Positions 46,285 to 57,974 of a stretch of DNA of 64,000 nucleotides are shown one piece after another. The stretch's first letter is position 1. Every line of letters begins with the position of its first letter. A program made the translations under genes and the position numbers. This DNA comes from Merluccius polli. Taxonomy: Eukaryota; Chordata; Actinopteri; Gadiformes; Merlucciidae. Below the pieces are notes generated by a model. It saw nothing but the letters and a program-made list of their open reading frames with translations. It ran no database searches and was not told where the DNA came from. Location: the NCBI GenBank assembly GCA_030340625.1, contig JAOPHQ010000596.1, positions 145,494 to 209,493 on the forward strand, given 5' to 3'.

Positions 46285-46729
46285 CCACGGCACCACACAC
46301 ACCACCACCACCCACCCATCCACCCACATACACACACTCTGGCGTGTTAATCTCCTCGCCCCATTGATGCTGATCATCCAGCGTGACTCTGGGGCCATGA
46401 TAAGTCCTCTCCACCCTCAGATCCTCCCCTTCCCTCCCCACTTCCTCCTCCCTCCCCCCCACACTACTGTCTGGCCACTGGACATTACAGCCCTATCGCC
46501 ACAAGGCAGTGCTCTGTGACCTATACGTTTCGGCTTTTTTTCTTCTCCAGGATTAAACTGTTAACTGGGTTGTGACAAGTGGCTTAAACCGGGCCTTTGA
46601 AATGCAAAGTGTAAAATAAAGGGGGGTAATTACCGTGATGGTTGTCGTTTTTTTTTCTTTTTTTTCTCTCTTTCTCCTTTTTTCATTTCATGTTTTGTTT
46701 AAGTTTTTTAGGGCTTAGTTTTCTGTATT
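46283..46729. other. No supported gene
   Basis: C-rich then T-rich (46645-46710) sequence; no frame of interest. Confidence 0.45.
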
Positions 46730-47085
46730 GCTGTCACCTTTTTGATCCCTGTGAAATCCATTGCTCCCGACGTATTAGCTCCATTCAGGGGGCCATGTTT
46801 GTTCTTTGGTTCGACTTTACGATACAGCCTTGGGACGCGCTCCAAAATATTAAAATGTTCCAGCGTTACCGACGTTAAGACCCTGAGAAGTAATAGAATG
46901 GCCTCAATTAAGGTACGTTTGGCGGACGAAAATGACTGGGCGGCTTTCCCATTCATCATATTCAAGCTATGTAGTCATCCCGAAAGGGAAAAGGGAAACT
47001 GATAAAATAACCTCATCCTGCGTTGTGACGCCCCGGCTAATTTTCCCACCTCTAATTACATTGTCACTAGAAAAATTGTCACTAG
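46730..47085. other. Candidate conserved non-coding element
   Basis: Unique sequence with catattcaagctatg, cggctaattttccc and cctctaattacattg. A direct duplication, ttgtcactagaaaaa, sits at the right edge (about 47059-47090). Overlapping frames on both strands (46708-47002) are not recognised. Confidence 0.35.
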
Positions 47086-47439
47086 AAAAAAAAAAAGGTG
47101 GCAGTCCCTTTAAACCCCCAAGAGGAAATGCCTTGGCTTGTTTTGTGGGTTTGGGAAACATCAGGGGTGTATACCACCACATGCTCGCTTCGTCTGCGGT
47201 TTACTGCACTCAGCAAAAAAAGGCACAAATGGTGAGAGGGGGGTGGGTGGGCGGGGTGTAGACCTTTTACAATCAACGGTTCATCCTTTGAACCGGAGAG
47301 GGGAGCTGGAGAGAGCGAGCCCCTAAAGAGAGCTGAGGTGCCAGATTTGGACAGGAAGCTCGAGCACCAGGACATCCTGTGTGATTCATTTTCATGGAGA
47401 CCGGAGCCAGCCAGCCAGCCAGCTCTTTTTTGGATGGAC
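47086..47439. other. No feature seen
   Basis: Mixed sequence with A-runs and a short cagccagccagccag repeat near 47407-47421. Confidence 0.45.
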
Positions 47440-47820
47440 GGTCCTCCCCACCTTCACCCCGGCTGAGTGCAGGTGTCCATTAGATTCTCATTACAGCCGA
47501 CGCTGGCCAGATTTTTTCTTGGAGTTAATCAGTAAACCATCAGAATACGAAGCCAGGCCAAAACAAGGCCTGACTTTGAATAAGCAGTTGTGGGATTGCA
47601 CATATAGCATGAATAATGAATGCATGGATGCAATTCTGAGAGGGGAATGTTGCTCATGGTGGCTTGTTGGAAATTGAAAAACCTTTTTTTTTTTTTCCAG
47701 AGCATTAGCATTACCGATTTGACTGTTTCCCCCTCCAAAAAAAATGCTTTGCATCTCAATGACAAATCCGCACTGAGCTACCACTCAACTTTCAGCATTT
47801 AAATCCAAAGTTGCAATTTC
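47440..47820. other. Candidate conserved non-coding element
   Basis: Repeat-free apart from a T13 run near 47685. Contains gagttaatcagtaaacc, agcatgaataatgaatgc and gcattagcattaccgatttg. Overlapping antiparallel frames give no support for coding. Confidence 0.35.
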
Positions 47821-47879
47821 AAACTGAAGAATTTTCAATAAATGTTCCCTTTTTCCCCTGTGACCACCCAGCATCTTCC

Positions 47880-47882
47880 TCC

Positions 47883-47919
<37 letters not shown>

Positions 47920-47932
47920 GCTCTCTCTCTCA
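47880..47932. repeat. (CT)n
   Basis: ctctgtctctgtctct then pure ctctct. Confidence 0.95.
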
Positions 47933-48419
47933 GACTGACATTGAGTCTTATTGTCTGCGGTCTACTTAATGCCGTGGATGCGTGTTTTTCTGACAACCAC
48001 ATAATGGAAGCGGGTGCTGTTTGTTTTCTGCCTGGTGAGGCGGGCCCAGTAAAGATATAGCCACTGCCAGTGGGAACACCAGGTCCTTATGTAGCCCGCA
48101 GAGATGCAGACTGGTCCACATTAAAGAGCAAATAAAGCTGTGCTGACAACCCGGTGCCTGAATGAAATAGGGAAAAGGACCATGAAATTGTTCTACATAT
48201 TGGAGACGGAGATTGAACTCACTGATTAAATGTCAGTCGTGCTTTCTCTTGCATTTCAACCAAAAATGAAAATTGGGAAAGGAAGGGATATTCTTGGCAT
48301 AGTGCTTTTCTTTCCCCTAAATATCTTTATTATCTGCTTGTTACGATATTCAGAACACACGCGTGTAATGAGCCAAGTTTGACCTTTGAAATGGCAAAAT
48401 GCTGCCAAAACCTTTTTTT
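47933..48419. other. No feature seen
   Basis: Ordinary sequence. Confidence 0.5.
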
Positions 48420-48575
48420 CTCTCTTGCCTGCTGTAAGCACTATTTTTAATATAATGAAATGCAGCCTTTTTAGAATTATTTTTCATGGGTTTTTTTTCA
48501 CGTTTCTATCATGTTTACAATGGAAACTGTAATTGAATCGTTGCCATGCATTATCTCTTCACATTTGTCCCAGGG
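48420..48575. other. Candidate conserved non-coding block
   Basis: AT-rich unique sequence with tctatcatgtttacaatgg (forkhead-like tgtttac) and ctgtaattgaatcg. Confidence 0.3.
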
Positions 48576-48601
48576 TAAGAGAGCGAACGTTGAATGTGTA
48601 T

Positions 48602-48604
<3 letters not shown>

Positions 48605-48632
<28 letters not shown>
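48605..48632. repeat. (GA)n
   Basis: Pure gagaga. Confidence 0.95.
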
Positions 48633-48633
<1 letters not shown>

Positions 48634-49753
48634 CGAATGGGAGAGAGTGGGACCTAGGGAGAAGTTGATATGAACAAGATCAGACGAGGGAATGGAATAA
48701 CTAAGTATGCCATAAAGTCTTGGCATTGAGTCAGGGCTCCTTGTTTGTGCGGTAGCCATGGCCCAGGCTGCACAGCGGTCTTGTCAGTGATAGATGACAT
48801 CGCAATCCACCGGACCACAGTGGATCATCAACTGAGCTTCTGCCAGAATGAGAAAACTTTCCCTCCAATGTCAAAGTCATTTTTACGACACACAAGAACT
48901 CCTAAAAAACAATGGGTGGTGAGGTTAACGATGAAGATTCAACATTAAATGCTTCAATAAATCCGGGAAATTAGGGAATTGGAAATTAAATGATTTGTAA
49001 CTCAGGAATTGGTAATTATTACTCTGTATTCAACTGAGAGAAAAAGCCATTTTGCTAACTTAAATTTCTCAGCTGTCGGTATTGCTTGCTATTATATTTT
49101 GTTATTTTCGGTTGGTCAGATGCACCTCAGGAAGTTGAGCGAGTCATGTTCATACACAGTGTATGTTGGTGTGTGGTTCTAACATTTCTATTGTAGAGAA
49201 TAACAGCAACATCACAAGGTTCAACAATGACTTTTCTATACAAAGAAATATACAAAATGCAATCAAAGGGGGACACATCTATATATATAAAAAGCAAAAT
49301 CGGTACCGGTAACGATACTGTAAAACATAATTTCATCCCGATGCCCTTTGTCACTTAGCCTTTCTACAAGACTACTAAATATAGGATTAAAATCAGTTGT
49401 GTTAGGATGCTCCCTTACTGCATAACCGCAAACAAATATAGAGACCTTTAACAACCATTAAAGCAATCCATCGTGCTAATCTGTTAAACACATCCGGCTG
49501 TTGAGCGCTTTCTTCAGAACGCCACACTGTCCTACCCAGTGGCAGGTATGACTGGGGAAACTTCAGCACTGCAATGTCTTCCCCCATCTCCTAGATCATC
49601 TGTTAGCTACCTTTCTGTTCTGACCCCCCATCCTTCAAGGACCCTGTAATCAAGACCGAGTGTTCAATTCCTGAGAATGCCGGCTCAAAAAACACTGTCT
49701 CTACATGGAGACATGCAGCTTATTGTTAAATCAAGCAGATACCTTTTGACACA

Positions 49754-49756
<3 letters not shown>
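48633..49756. other. No supported gene
   Basis: Quiet unique AT-rich stretch; short frames only. Confidence 0.5.

Positions 49757-49800
<44 letters not shown>
49757..49800. repeat. (CT)n
   Basis: Pure ctctct. Confidence 0.95.
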
Positions 49801-49804
<4 letters not shown>

Positions 49805-50367
49805 CCGCTCTGTTCAATGGTGTTGATAGGTTTGTTGTTGATGGCAGTTGTTGGATCGATGTCGAAGATGTCAGCTACATTAAATGGTGATAAGGTATTG
49901 AGTGGCAACAGCAATAAGGGAAATAATAGTGTGACCGTCCCCATTAAAACGATTGCAGATTGTGTACATGCAAAGAAGAAATTGGTTGACTCTAAGAAAA
50001 ACAAATGTAACGGTGTGAATAGGCTAATTCGACAAACCAAAACAGTTTTGTCTGTTTGACCAAAGCACACCAATCACACACCAAGCACACTTACACCCAG
50101 GTCTGTGTGTAAGACACCAATTCAATCAGGTCTGTAGGGTGGGGACGAGGGGGCGCCAAGATTCAATTTGTTTTCTCATTTTGGGGATGGGGGAACACCC
50201 CACTACCCCAAGCAACCATGTTTCAATTTGCCAGATTAGCGCCCTTATAGCACCCTTGGCGCGTTGCAGGCGGTACAACAGTACGACTGAACCCCCCAAA
50301 CCTCCCACCTCTGACCTCTGTAACCATTGACGACGCTATATGACTCCCCCTCTTGCTACAGCTACCA
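49801..50367. other. No supported gene
   Basis: An 80-codon plus-strand frame at 49817-50059 reads Lys/Asn-rich, unrecognised. Confidence 0.45.
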
Positions 50368-50384
50368 CCCCCCCCCCCCCCCCC
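50368..50384. repeat. Poly-C tract of 17
   Basis: Uninterrupted. Confidence 0.95.
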
Positions 50385-50815
50385 GACTCTGCAACCCCCT
50401 AAGCTAATTAACTCTCACCACATTTTTCCACTTTTGGCTCCATCTCATTTAGTTAGTCCTGCCCCGCCCCCACGACCTCTTCTCCAAGCGGTATGAAGAC
50501 TTACTCAATGCCATCTTTCTGCTCAAACGCCTCACTTGTGTGGCTGAGAGCTTAATGTGTGGAATTACAAATATATTAAGTTTCCCAATTATGAAGGTAT
50601 TGTGACAGCTGTACATCAATACAAAAGTTCAAAAAAATAGCTTTATGAAATTTTACACCTCCATGTGAATAGTAGTGAAAGTAGATTACATCGTAAGTAG
50701 AGAAAAAAAGGTCAAATGCTAATTATAGCAAATATATTTCTGTCAAAGCAGTTGGCAAATATGTTAAGTGACGGATTTTGTATTTTCACAAGAAAGCATG
50801 TGATGCTCTATATCA
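50385..50815. other. No feature seen
   Basis: AT-rich ordinary sequence. Confidence 0.5.
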
Positions 50816-50819
50816 CCAT

Positions 50820-50851
<32 letters not shown>

Positions 50852-50925
50852 TGTATATATACATATATATATACATGTATGTACATGTATGTACATGTAT
50901 ATGTGGTATATATGCTATTTATTAA
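50816..50925. repeat. (CA)n, (TA)n and TGTA repeat
   Basis: (CA)n to about 50846, then tatatacatatatata and three atgtatgtac-like copies. Confidence 0.9.
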
Positions 50926-52096
50926 CAAAATATATATAATCCTTGACTGAAAAGTAATAAACTACACTCTTTGAACATATTGCAATACTTTCATATAGGA
51001 TTCAGATTCAACTAAGCAGGACGGGTAGGCTCCTTGAGTCACACACTATGAAGCACCTCGGGAGTGGATGGGAGTTTGCATGGTAGACCTTGGGCTTGTT
51101 TACTCCTTGCATTTTACTCTCTGCAAATCTACACAATTCACACACCGGCGGAGGTGTCAACCATATAAGGCGACAACTGGCTAGGTAGCAGTTAGGAGTT
51201 AGGGGTCTTCCTCAAGAACACTTTAACACTTCAGCATGTAGGACTGACCAGGCCAGGCTTTAGGGCCTGAACAGTAAACTAGTTGCAGGACCATCTGTTC
51301 TAGCAATGTGTCACAATGTGTGAGAAAACAGGAACTGCTATACATAATAGAAATCCCCAACAACCTAACCAAAAATGACGAAGTATTCATCATGGTGGTC
51401 AGCAAGGAGAAGCATTCCAACATGACGTCCTTTAAAGGAGTCCTGCTTGTAACAGGATATTACATAACTGAGGAGGTAATTACGTACACATTTAAGCGCA
51501 GAAGTTGCCTTTATGACGTCAGAGCTTTGTGAACAACTCCCTGCTGTCATCTAAATGGTGAGACATGTGCTTGTTGGAGGCATGTTAAAGATAGAGAGAG
51601 GAGGACATTTTTGGTTCAAATCCTTGGATTAGCAAAATCCATTGTAAAAAATAAAACACTTAAAATGAAAAAAAAGACTTTTCTCTCTGGTTGGTGGTGG
51701 GGAACATGTTGACATTATACAACTCTAATACAACATTACAAACTCATGTTTCCCAGGTGAATCTAAAAATACTGTGCAAACTCATCCGAGATGCGTTGAC
51801 AACGCTATCACATCGCCACATACCACACAACGCACTCGTCAGGGAATGCACGTGACCACAATGTTGGCGTGTTGGCGTGAACACATACGTGTGTCCTTCA
51901 CTGCCATCCAGGAGACATCCGTCATCTGTCCGCTCCCCTCGCTCGTCGCTGCTAGGCCTGACATCCACGCTGCGGAGACTGCAATGGGAGATTTCCCGGG
52001 CATAAAACTATCTTTCCCTCCATTTATAAAGGGTAGAAAAAAAGACAATGTAATGGTGCTACAAAAATACAGATCAAGCTAGTTTTTCTAATTAAG
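50926..52096. other. No supported gene
   Basis: Ordinary unique sequence; overlapping antiparallel frames at 51223-51550 and 51744-52082 have no recognised domain. Confidence 0.45.
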
Positions 52097-52121
52097 CTTC
52101 CAGCGTAGGTTACGCTGGAAG
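52097..52121. repeat. Perfect 11-bp stem hairpin
   Basis: cttccagcgta (52097-52107), loop ggt, exact complement 52111-52121, followed by a T-run (ttatttttttat). In shape it resembles a bacterial terminator, but the context is a vertebrate genome. Confidence 0.95.
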
Positions 52122-52619
52122 ATTTATTTTTTTATCAAGTGGTCTGCCGTGGGTAAATACACCAAAAGAAAAAAATGCCAAGTTTAGTCTTAATCACCAT
52201 ACTTTGCGACACTCCAGGAAAGGAATTTGAACAGTTGTCTTTGAACCACTTAATTTGATAAATTGCTGCCCCAGAACCTGGATTAGAAAGTGACTGTTAA
52301 AAGACTCCTTTCACAAGTGGCTGATAAACAAGCAGTCCAAATGGTTTTCCTTGTACCCCATCTTAAAGTCTAACATGCGAAACCCACAGTGTGTGCATCG
52401 TCTCGAGAGGGCCATTTTGTGTGTTTTCAAAACCTATTCTGCATACAGCCGTCCCCCCACCAACGTCAATAGAGAAACTCCGAAACACTAAACCTCTGCC
52501 ACCACCACACCACGACAGTATAACCATCCACACCACACCAGTATAACCATCCACAACTACACCACCACCGTGCAGTCAATGAGACATCTTTTCTCCCTTA
52601 ATACAATTGTTTGCATGTT
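52122..52619. other. No feature seen
   Basis: Ordinary sequence with a short caccacaccagtataaccatc duplication near 52518-52555. Confidence 0.45.
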
Positions 52620-52895
52620 TTGCAGAAAAAAACATTTAAGGAATAAAAACAAGGATAAAGAAAGATTGGAATAAAAACAGTGAGAAACAAGTTAAGACAG
52701 AGAGAAAGGAAGAGGCAAAAATAACAAGAAATAAAGATTAAAAAAAACAACGAAAGGAAGAAAATAGGAAAAGACAGAAAGAACGAAACGAAAGACAGAG
52801 AGAAGGAATGAAAGAAAGACAGAAACGAAGAACGAAAGACTGAAGGAAAGAAAGCAAAACAAGGAAGGAACAAAGAGACAAGGAAGGAAGGATGA
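52620..52895. repeat. ~275-bp polypurine (A/G) tract
   Basis: The plus strand is almost entirely gaaag/gaagg/aaaga words with few pyrimidines. The minus-strand Phe/Leu/Ser frames at 52598-53042 are translations of this tract. Confidence 0.9.
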
Positions 52896-53275
52896 GCCTG
52901 CGTTAATGGCTGCCACCGGGCCAGCTGACAGAAGCCACATTGTCAATAGGGTGTGAAATTCCTGCTTCGATGGGCCCTTCGTCTGGTAAATAGCTGGGAG
53001 GACAGGGAGGGGCCGCTTCGACGCGTCTGCCTGTCTGCCCACACTGGTCCCACGAGCCTCCCCTCCCTGCCATGCCCAGGGAGAGCCGGGGAGGATTTAT
53101 GTACCCGGCCAACTCCAGGGCCAAAGTTCCCTGGGCCGCCGTGAACGCTAACACAACTCTAGCACTAACGGAGCACGGCATAAACAACGTGGCCTGTCCA
53201 GCTGTGTGTGGCCCCCCATCTCCACCGTTGGGCCGATGGCTCAGCAAAGATTCGTCACCCTTAAGACATTAATAT
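52896..53275. other. Unique GC-richer block, candidate conserved element
   Basis: Sharp change to complex sequence: gccagctgacagaagcc and acattgtcaatagggtg near the left edge. Long frames on both strands (52903-53247 minus, 52953-53144 and 53072-53272 plus) are mutually contradictory. Confidence 0.3.
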
Positions 53276-53705
53276 ACAAGACGTGCAGGCGGTAAATGGG
53301 AAAGCCACATCAAAAAATACACCGAGAGCTCATGGAAATTACTGCTATGTTTGTTGGCTCGGCATACACATTTTTTCATATGAAGTACAGTCCTGTGCAA
53401 AGAAATACAGTTATTTGATGAGCGAAAAAGGAGCATTGGTGGCCATACAGCTGTCAACTGGAATGTACAGCTGTCAGTGGTATGGTGATGAGGAAGACTG
53501 CCAGAATGACGTTGAAGAAGAGGAAGGAACAGTAGAGAAGCCATCTTCAGTTGCAGAAATGTGATTGAGGCAGCCCCCAAAATGTTTTTGTTTTGCTGGA
53601 TATTGGGTTTGAAACTTTTCCTCTAGTTTGAAAATAAAATGACTTCAGTTTGAAGCAATTTGCACCCACATGAGCCTTTTTTTGGACTTCGGTGTCAGGT
53701 CACCC
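53276..53705. other. Open frame of 93 codons, unrecognised
   Basis: A plus-strand frame 53283-53564 ends acidic (DVEEEEGTVEKPSS) and is followed about 65 bases later by aaaataaaatg (AATAAA at about 53634). No upstream acceptor or promoter was identified; coding status is doubtful. Confidence 0.2.
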
Positions 53706-53709
53706 GACC

Positions 53710-53960
53710 TCGAACTCTGTGACACAGTTCTCCGGTAATAGCCAATTAATTAGTTGAGCGTATTACGTGCAGACGTGGGACAGTGTCTTGCCTGAAGCTG
53801 GCTATGAAGTCTCTACGCTGATAGGCGCATGCAAATCTGTTTGTTTCATCAAGTGTGAATTCAATTTGCGAGGTTCGTTTTAATCTCGAACACCTTTGCC
53901 CCCAGCGCATAGGAGGGAACCGGCAAGCAGCCATTTTGCATTAGTTTCATTAAAGAAAAA
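53710..53960. other. Candidate conserved non-coding element
   Basis: Dense in developmental-type motifs: gccaattaattagttgagcg, tgattaggcg-like turns, a perfect octamer atgcaaat (about 53829-53836), gtgaattcaatttgcg and ttttgcattagtttcatt. No repeat. Confidence 0.4.
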
Positions 53961-54079
53961 AGGCTGCTGCAAAATATAAGCTAGCGAAAGCAGGGGGGGG
54001 TGAAATGGAGAGGTGGATTGCTACTTAGGAGATCAGGGTCACTTGAGGTTCTGCAACCTTGGGCTGTCTCGCTTGTTGT

Positions 54080-54603
54080 AATGTTGCCACTTATTCCTTC
54101 TTCTTCCCACAGGAGCCATGGGAAGCTTGTGAACATTCACATGACAACAGTCAAGTGTGAGAACAAAAAACAATGATAGATCATTTTCCAGAATAAGGAG
54201 GGTGTGCTATATGCATGCAAGGGAGAAAAACAAGCAACTGGCATTGCCAGAGTTTGTCTTGCTTTGGCTGCTTTTTGTAGTCTGTTATGTCTTGGTGTTG
54301 TTTCTCCCGTCTCCCGTCTGTACAGTGTGCTGTGTTCCCTCTCAGGCGGTACAGGCGGTCCACAAGCCTCGGATTTTGCTCATCCGAAAGAAAAAGAAAG
54401 CAGCTTTTTTAAAGTCGCTGCTGGAGTGGAGAACAGAGTCGTTGTCAGACTTCCCCCGTGAGACGCATCCATCCGAACCTAGAGAAGAAAGCGCCATTCA
54501 TTTACCGAGACAACGTTTTGAAAAAGAAACGCAGTCGTGTGTGGTGTGCACTTGTGCGCATGTCTGCGTGTCTGTCTGTGGGACAAGCACAGACGCTTGA
54601 TGA
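54080..54603 (+). other. Strong acceptor-like site and a 147-codon frame
   Basis: ccttcttcttcccacag (AG 54112-54113) is one of the best 3' splice sites in the window. From it one frame stays open for about 15 codons and another for about 20. A separate frame beginning at ATG 54157 runs 147 codons to 54600 with a hydrophobic segment near residues 28-55. No donor pairs with the acceptor and no domain is recognised. A terminal exon of a non-coding RNA is possible. Confidence 0.2.
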
Positions 54604-55623
54604 CGTCAAAACAAAAACCCTGAATTTAAACGGACACATATATTTTGTCTCACACACCCACAGGCAAGCACAGTAAAAAAAAAAAAAAAACAACACACTC
54701 ACACCTTGCCTGCTGGCTGAGTGCAAACAAAGGAATGTGCTGGTAGAAGCAGACGCCTTGGCTTCCTGTTCACTATGCCTCATTCAAGGCCTCGCTGGAT
54801 GCTGCCGCGGGCATCGATGACAGATGATGTCGTGTTTTGAGGCCACTCGTCGCCGTCGATAATGGGGCGTGCATCGACACGATGCCCTCAGTTATCACAT
54901 GGACATGATTCAGAACCTGAAGCAACAAACGACCAATCACCACGGCCAGGAAGAAAGCATCCAGACACTTACATTTTAAGGAACACGTTTTGGAGGATGA
55001 GTCAAAGGCATGGGCAAAATGCCAATTTTGATGTGTGTGTGGTGTGTTTGTGCACACATGTCTGTGTCTATTTTGGATTCTGGCTCCCATTTTGGTCAGT
55101 GTAATTAAAAAAAAAAAAGATATGAGGGCATGACTCTTAAGTGAGTTGAGATCATACATTTTACACTTGCTATTTTCGTCCCATTACGTTCTCAACTCTC
55201 ACAGTTTGTTTCCAGTTTCCACTTTTAAATCAATTAAAAAAACAAACAACAACAAAAATAAATGTCCTTTAAGCATTTTCTGAATGTTTTTTTAAATATT
55301 TTTTTTGTACTGTGAGTTGAATGAATGAACACATCACACAGTATCTATTCAGTTAAATAAATACAAAGTTTAAAAAATGTGCTGTAATCTCAAAGTAAGC
55401 AGAGTCTATGATAACTAAAAATGATGATAAAAAAAAACATGATTTTTCTTTTATGGAAGGAAATTCTCTCTGACTAAAATATGAACTTTATTTATCCTCC
55501 AGCTCTTGAGGTGGCGAGGTCAGAGGTCTGGATCAGCTCTGGGAAGCTAACCGTTCTGGTGACAGGTCCAAACAGCCTCCAGGGACCCAGGGACAGACAG
55601 ACAGACGGTCCCGATACGCCGCT
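54604..55623. other. No supported gene
   Basis: A15 run at 54676-54691, then a complex unique piece at about 54775-54960 (gcatcgatgacagatgatg, gtcgataatggggcg) that may be conserved, then AT-rich sequence. Confidence 0.4.
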
Positions 55624-55652
55624 CCACACACACACACACACACACACACACA
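55624..55652. repeat. (CA)n
   Basis: Pure cacaca, preceded by gacagacagacagac. Confidence 0.95.
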
Positions 55653-56485
55653 ACGCTGAACTGCGCCTGGCTCATGGGGACTAATCCCAACGTATATATC
55701 ATTACACAAGACTCAGACTAAACACCCGCTCAGGTGAGAGGAAGAGAGAAAGAAAGAGTGTGTGTGTGTGTTTGTGCAAAAAAATACTGTCCTACTGAGT
55801 CATGTTTGCGCACCACGTGAAGTGTCAATTTGCGCAATAAAAAAAAAAATTGCTCGTTTTTAGACATTTATTTTTTTGAATGTCTATAAAACATGTTTGT
55901 ACCTGCTTGCCAGACTCCTAAATCATCTATGTGTCGCATTTAGGTCTCTGCGTAACAGAACACGCACACACACACACACACACACACGCGTGAATGCAGT
56001 GGGCTTATTGCCTCGCTCGTGTACGTCTACATAATACAGAACAGCCATGCTCTCCCCACCCAAACTTGAGGGAAAGAGAGTGAGGGAGGAAGAAAAAAAA
56101 AGTCACAGCCAAGAGAGCACTTTGAAATACCAGGTGCTCATTTGGCCAATCCAGCGACCAGGGTGTTTACATTTCAGCGGCTGAGAGGGGAGAAAGACCA
56201 GATGCCCCCTTTGGTTTCTGGGCATGGACCCTGCCGAGATCAGTCACATCGCCATGGGTGACGGACCTGTGGGCCTGTGTGTGGTGTGTGTGTGTGTGTG
56301 TCTGTGTGTGTCGGGAAAAGGGGAGGGGGCAGTACTGGCTAAAGCCATGCAACACCCAAATATGAGCTGCTGCTAGAGGAGAGACACAGTTCTGAACAGT
56401 TCTGAGACGTACAGACGTCTGTTGTGGTGGTGTTGGGTTTATTTGAAGATGTCTCCTCTTTCTTTCGGCACTACAGAGCTCAGTC
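55653..56485. other. No supported gene; short microsatellites
   Basis: (GT)n at 55758-55771, (CA)n at 55966-55986, (GT)n at 56283-56310. Confidence 0.6.
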
Positions 56486-56520
56486 TCTCTCGCTCTCTCT
56501 CTCTTTCTCTCTCTCTCTCA
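56486..56520. repeat. (CT)n
   Basis: ctctctct with single cg/ttt interruptions. Confidence 0.9.
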
Positions 56521-56869
56521 TGGTCTCTCTCCATCCTCTGTCTCTGTTTTGTTTTTTTTCCGTTTCGTTTTATACCCTTTCCTTCCTATTTCAATTGTGT
56601 TCGTTTTAGGGCTCTTCACAATTTGGGGGTCCTTCTGTATCTGGTTAGTGTGTCCAACACGGTGTATGGAAATTGGAAACTGCATTTGCATTTGCTCTCT
56701 CGGCCGTTGTGTTTCTTGCAAATAGAGTCATATAATTGTAGTATATTGTACGGCATAAACAATGGAAAATTCTGGAAAAAAATCTTGTAAATCCACTAAA
56801 TCTATATTGAATAAGAAAAAGTGTATTATTGTACGAGCTTACACACACACACACACACACACATGCAGA
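56521..56869. other. No supported gene
   Basis: The 122-codon frame at 56422-56790 begins in the CT tract and has no recognised domain. (CA)n at 56842-56863. Confidence 0.45.
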
Positions 56870-57060
56870 CGTCTCTTATCATTGCTGGCAATGAGGACAA
56901 TTTTCCTTTATTACGTCGACTATCAATTTACCTGCAGTAAATTATCTGGGTTCACCTCAATGAAATATCGCCTGTCAATTTAGACCCGAGCACCTGCTCC
57001 TAACAAATCACTGAGACAATTTCTTGAGTGATTGCGTCTTGGCAGAGGGTTTGCTGTTGT
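56870..57060. other. Candidate conserved non-coding element
   Basis: Unique AT-rich sequence with gactatcaatttacctgc, tgcagtaaattatctgg and gcctgtcaatttagacc. Confidence 0.35.
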
Positions 57061-57124
57061 CTGTTTATACAAGCTGCAGAGGCTCACTATGACTGCGGCT
57101 TAGGCCACTGTCAGAATGTTTCCT

Positions 57125-57188
57125 TGTGTGTACATGTGTGTGTGTGTGTTTGTTTGAGTGTGGGTAAGTGGGTGTGCGTGTGTGTGTT

Positions 57189-57243
<55 letters not shown>

Positions 57244-57244
57244 T

Positions 57245-57288
<44 letters not shown>

Positions 57289-57420
57289 GTGTGTGAGTGC
57301 ATGTGTGTGTTTGTTTGTGTGTGTGTGGGTGTGTGAGTAACAATGCGCCACAGTGTCTGTCAATGTGTGTGTGGGCATGTGCGTGTGTGTGTGTGTGTGA
57401 GTGTGTGTGTGTGTCATGGA
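57125..57420. repeat. Long (GT)n, nearly 300 bp
   Basis: Pure (GT)n segments (57187-57236 longest) with tgtttg, tgtatg and tgcatg interruptions. The plus-strand Cys/Val frame (102 codons) and minus-strand His/Thr frame (140 codons) are repeat translations. Confidence 0.95.
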
Positions 57421-57459
57421 TGTAGGTGGGGCAGCAGAAGGAGCAGGATGGAAAGAAGT

Positions 57460-57462
<3 letters not shown>

Positions 57463-57498
<36 letters not shown>
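57463..57498. repeat. (GA)n
   Basis: Pure gagaga. Confidence 0.95.
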
Positions 57499-57502
<4 letters not shown>

Positions 57503-57542
57503 AACAAGAGAAAGTTTGACATTTTTAGGAAAATCTAAGCAA

Positions 57543-57545
<3 letters not shown>

Positions 57546-57586
<41 letters not shown>

Positions 57587-57602
57587 TGTGTGTGTGTATG
57601 TG
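57546..57602. repeat. (GT)n
   Basis: Two GTAT interruptions. Confidence 0.95.
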
Positions 57603-57910
57603 TTGGCTTACATGCATGCCTATTCATGCAAACATGCGTGTGAAGATTCTGTGTGTGCGTACGGCTACATATTTTACTTTAACCAGATTACCAAAGTACC
57701 GTATGCCAAGAATCTGTCTTTTTCTACTTCCTTTGGTGCTGTGTTGCAACAGGCATGGATACAAGGTGAAAATACACCGTTTGTTCCTCTATATAGTATA
57801 CTATAGTCTTTCTGAATACTGGGTTTCTTACTTTTTCTTGTATCGTGAGTTTGCATTGTTTGCTCAATAACATGAGGAAAAGTAAGAAAACCAACTGTTA
57901 CAATATAAAG

Positions 57911-57913
<3 letters not shown>
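57603..57913. other. No feature seen
   Basis: Ordinary sequence. Confidence 0.5.

Positions 57914-57971
<58 letters not shown>
57914..57971. repeat. (TA)n, 58 bp
   Basis: Pure alternating TA. Confidence 0.95.

Positions 57972-57974
<3 letters not shown>

Noticed and set aside
45853..46462. Long Cys/Val, His/Thr and Gly frames over CA/GT and C-rich DNA
   Set aside because: They are direct translations of (CA)n/(GT)n and poly-C in several frames at once; no start context or domain.
52097..52130. Hairpin plus T-run as an intrinsic terminator
   Set aside because: Rho-independent terminators are bacterial; everything else in the window is vertebrate-like.
52598..53042. Phe/Leu/Ser-rich frames resembling membrane proteins
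   Set aside because: Hydrophobicity comes from the polypyrimidine strand of the 52620-52895 purine tract.
57100..57522. 140-codon His/Thr frame
   Set aside because: Minus-strand translation of a (GT)n tract.
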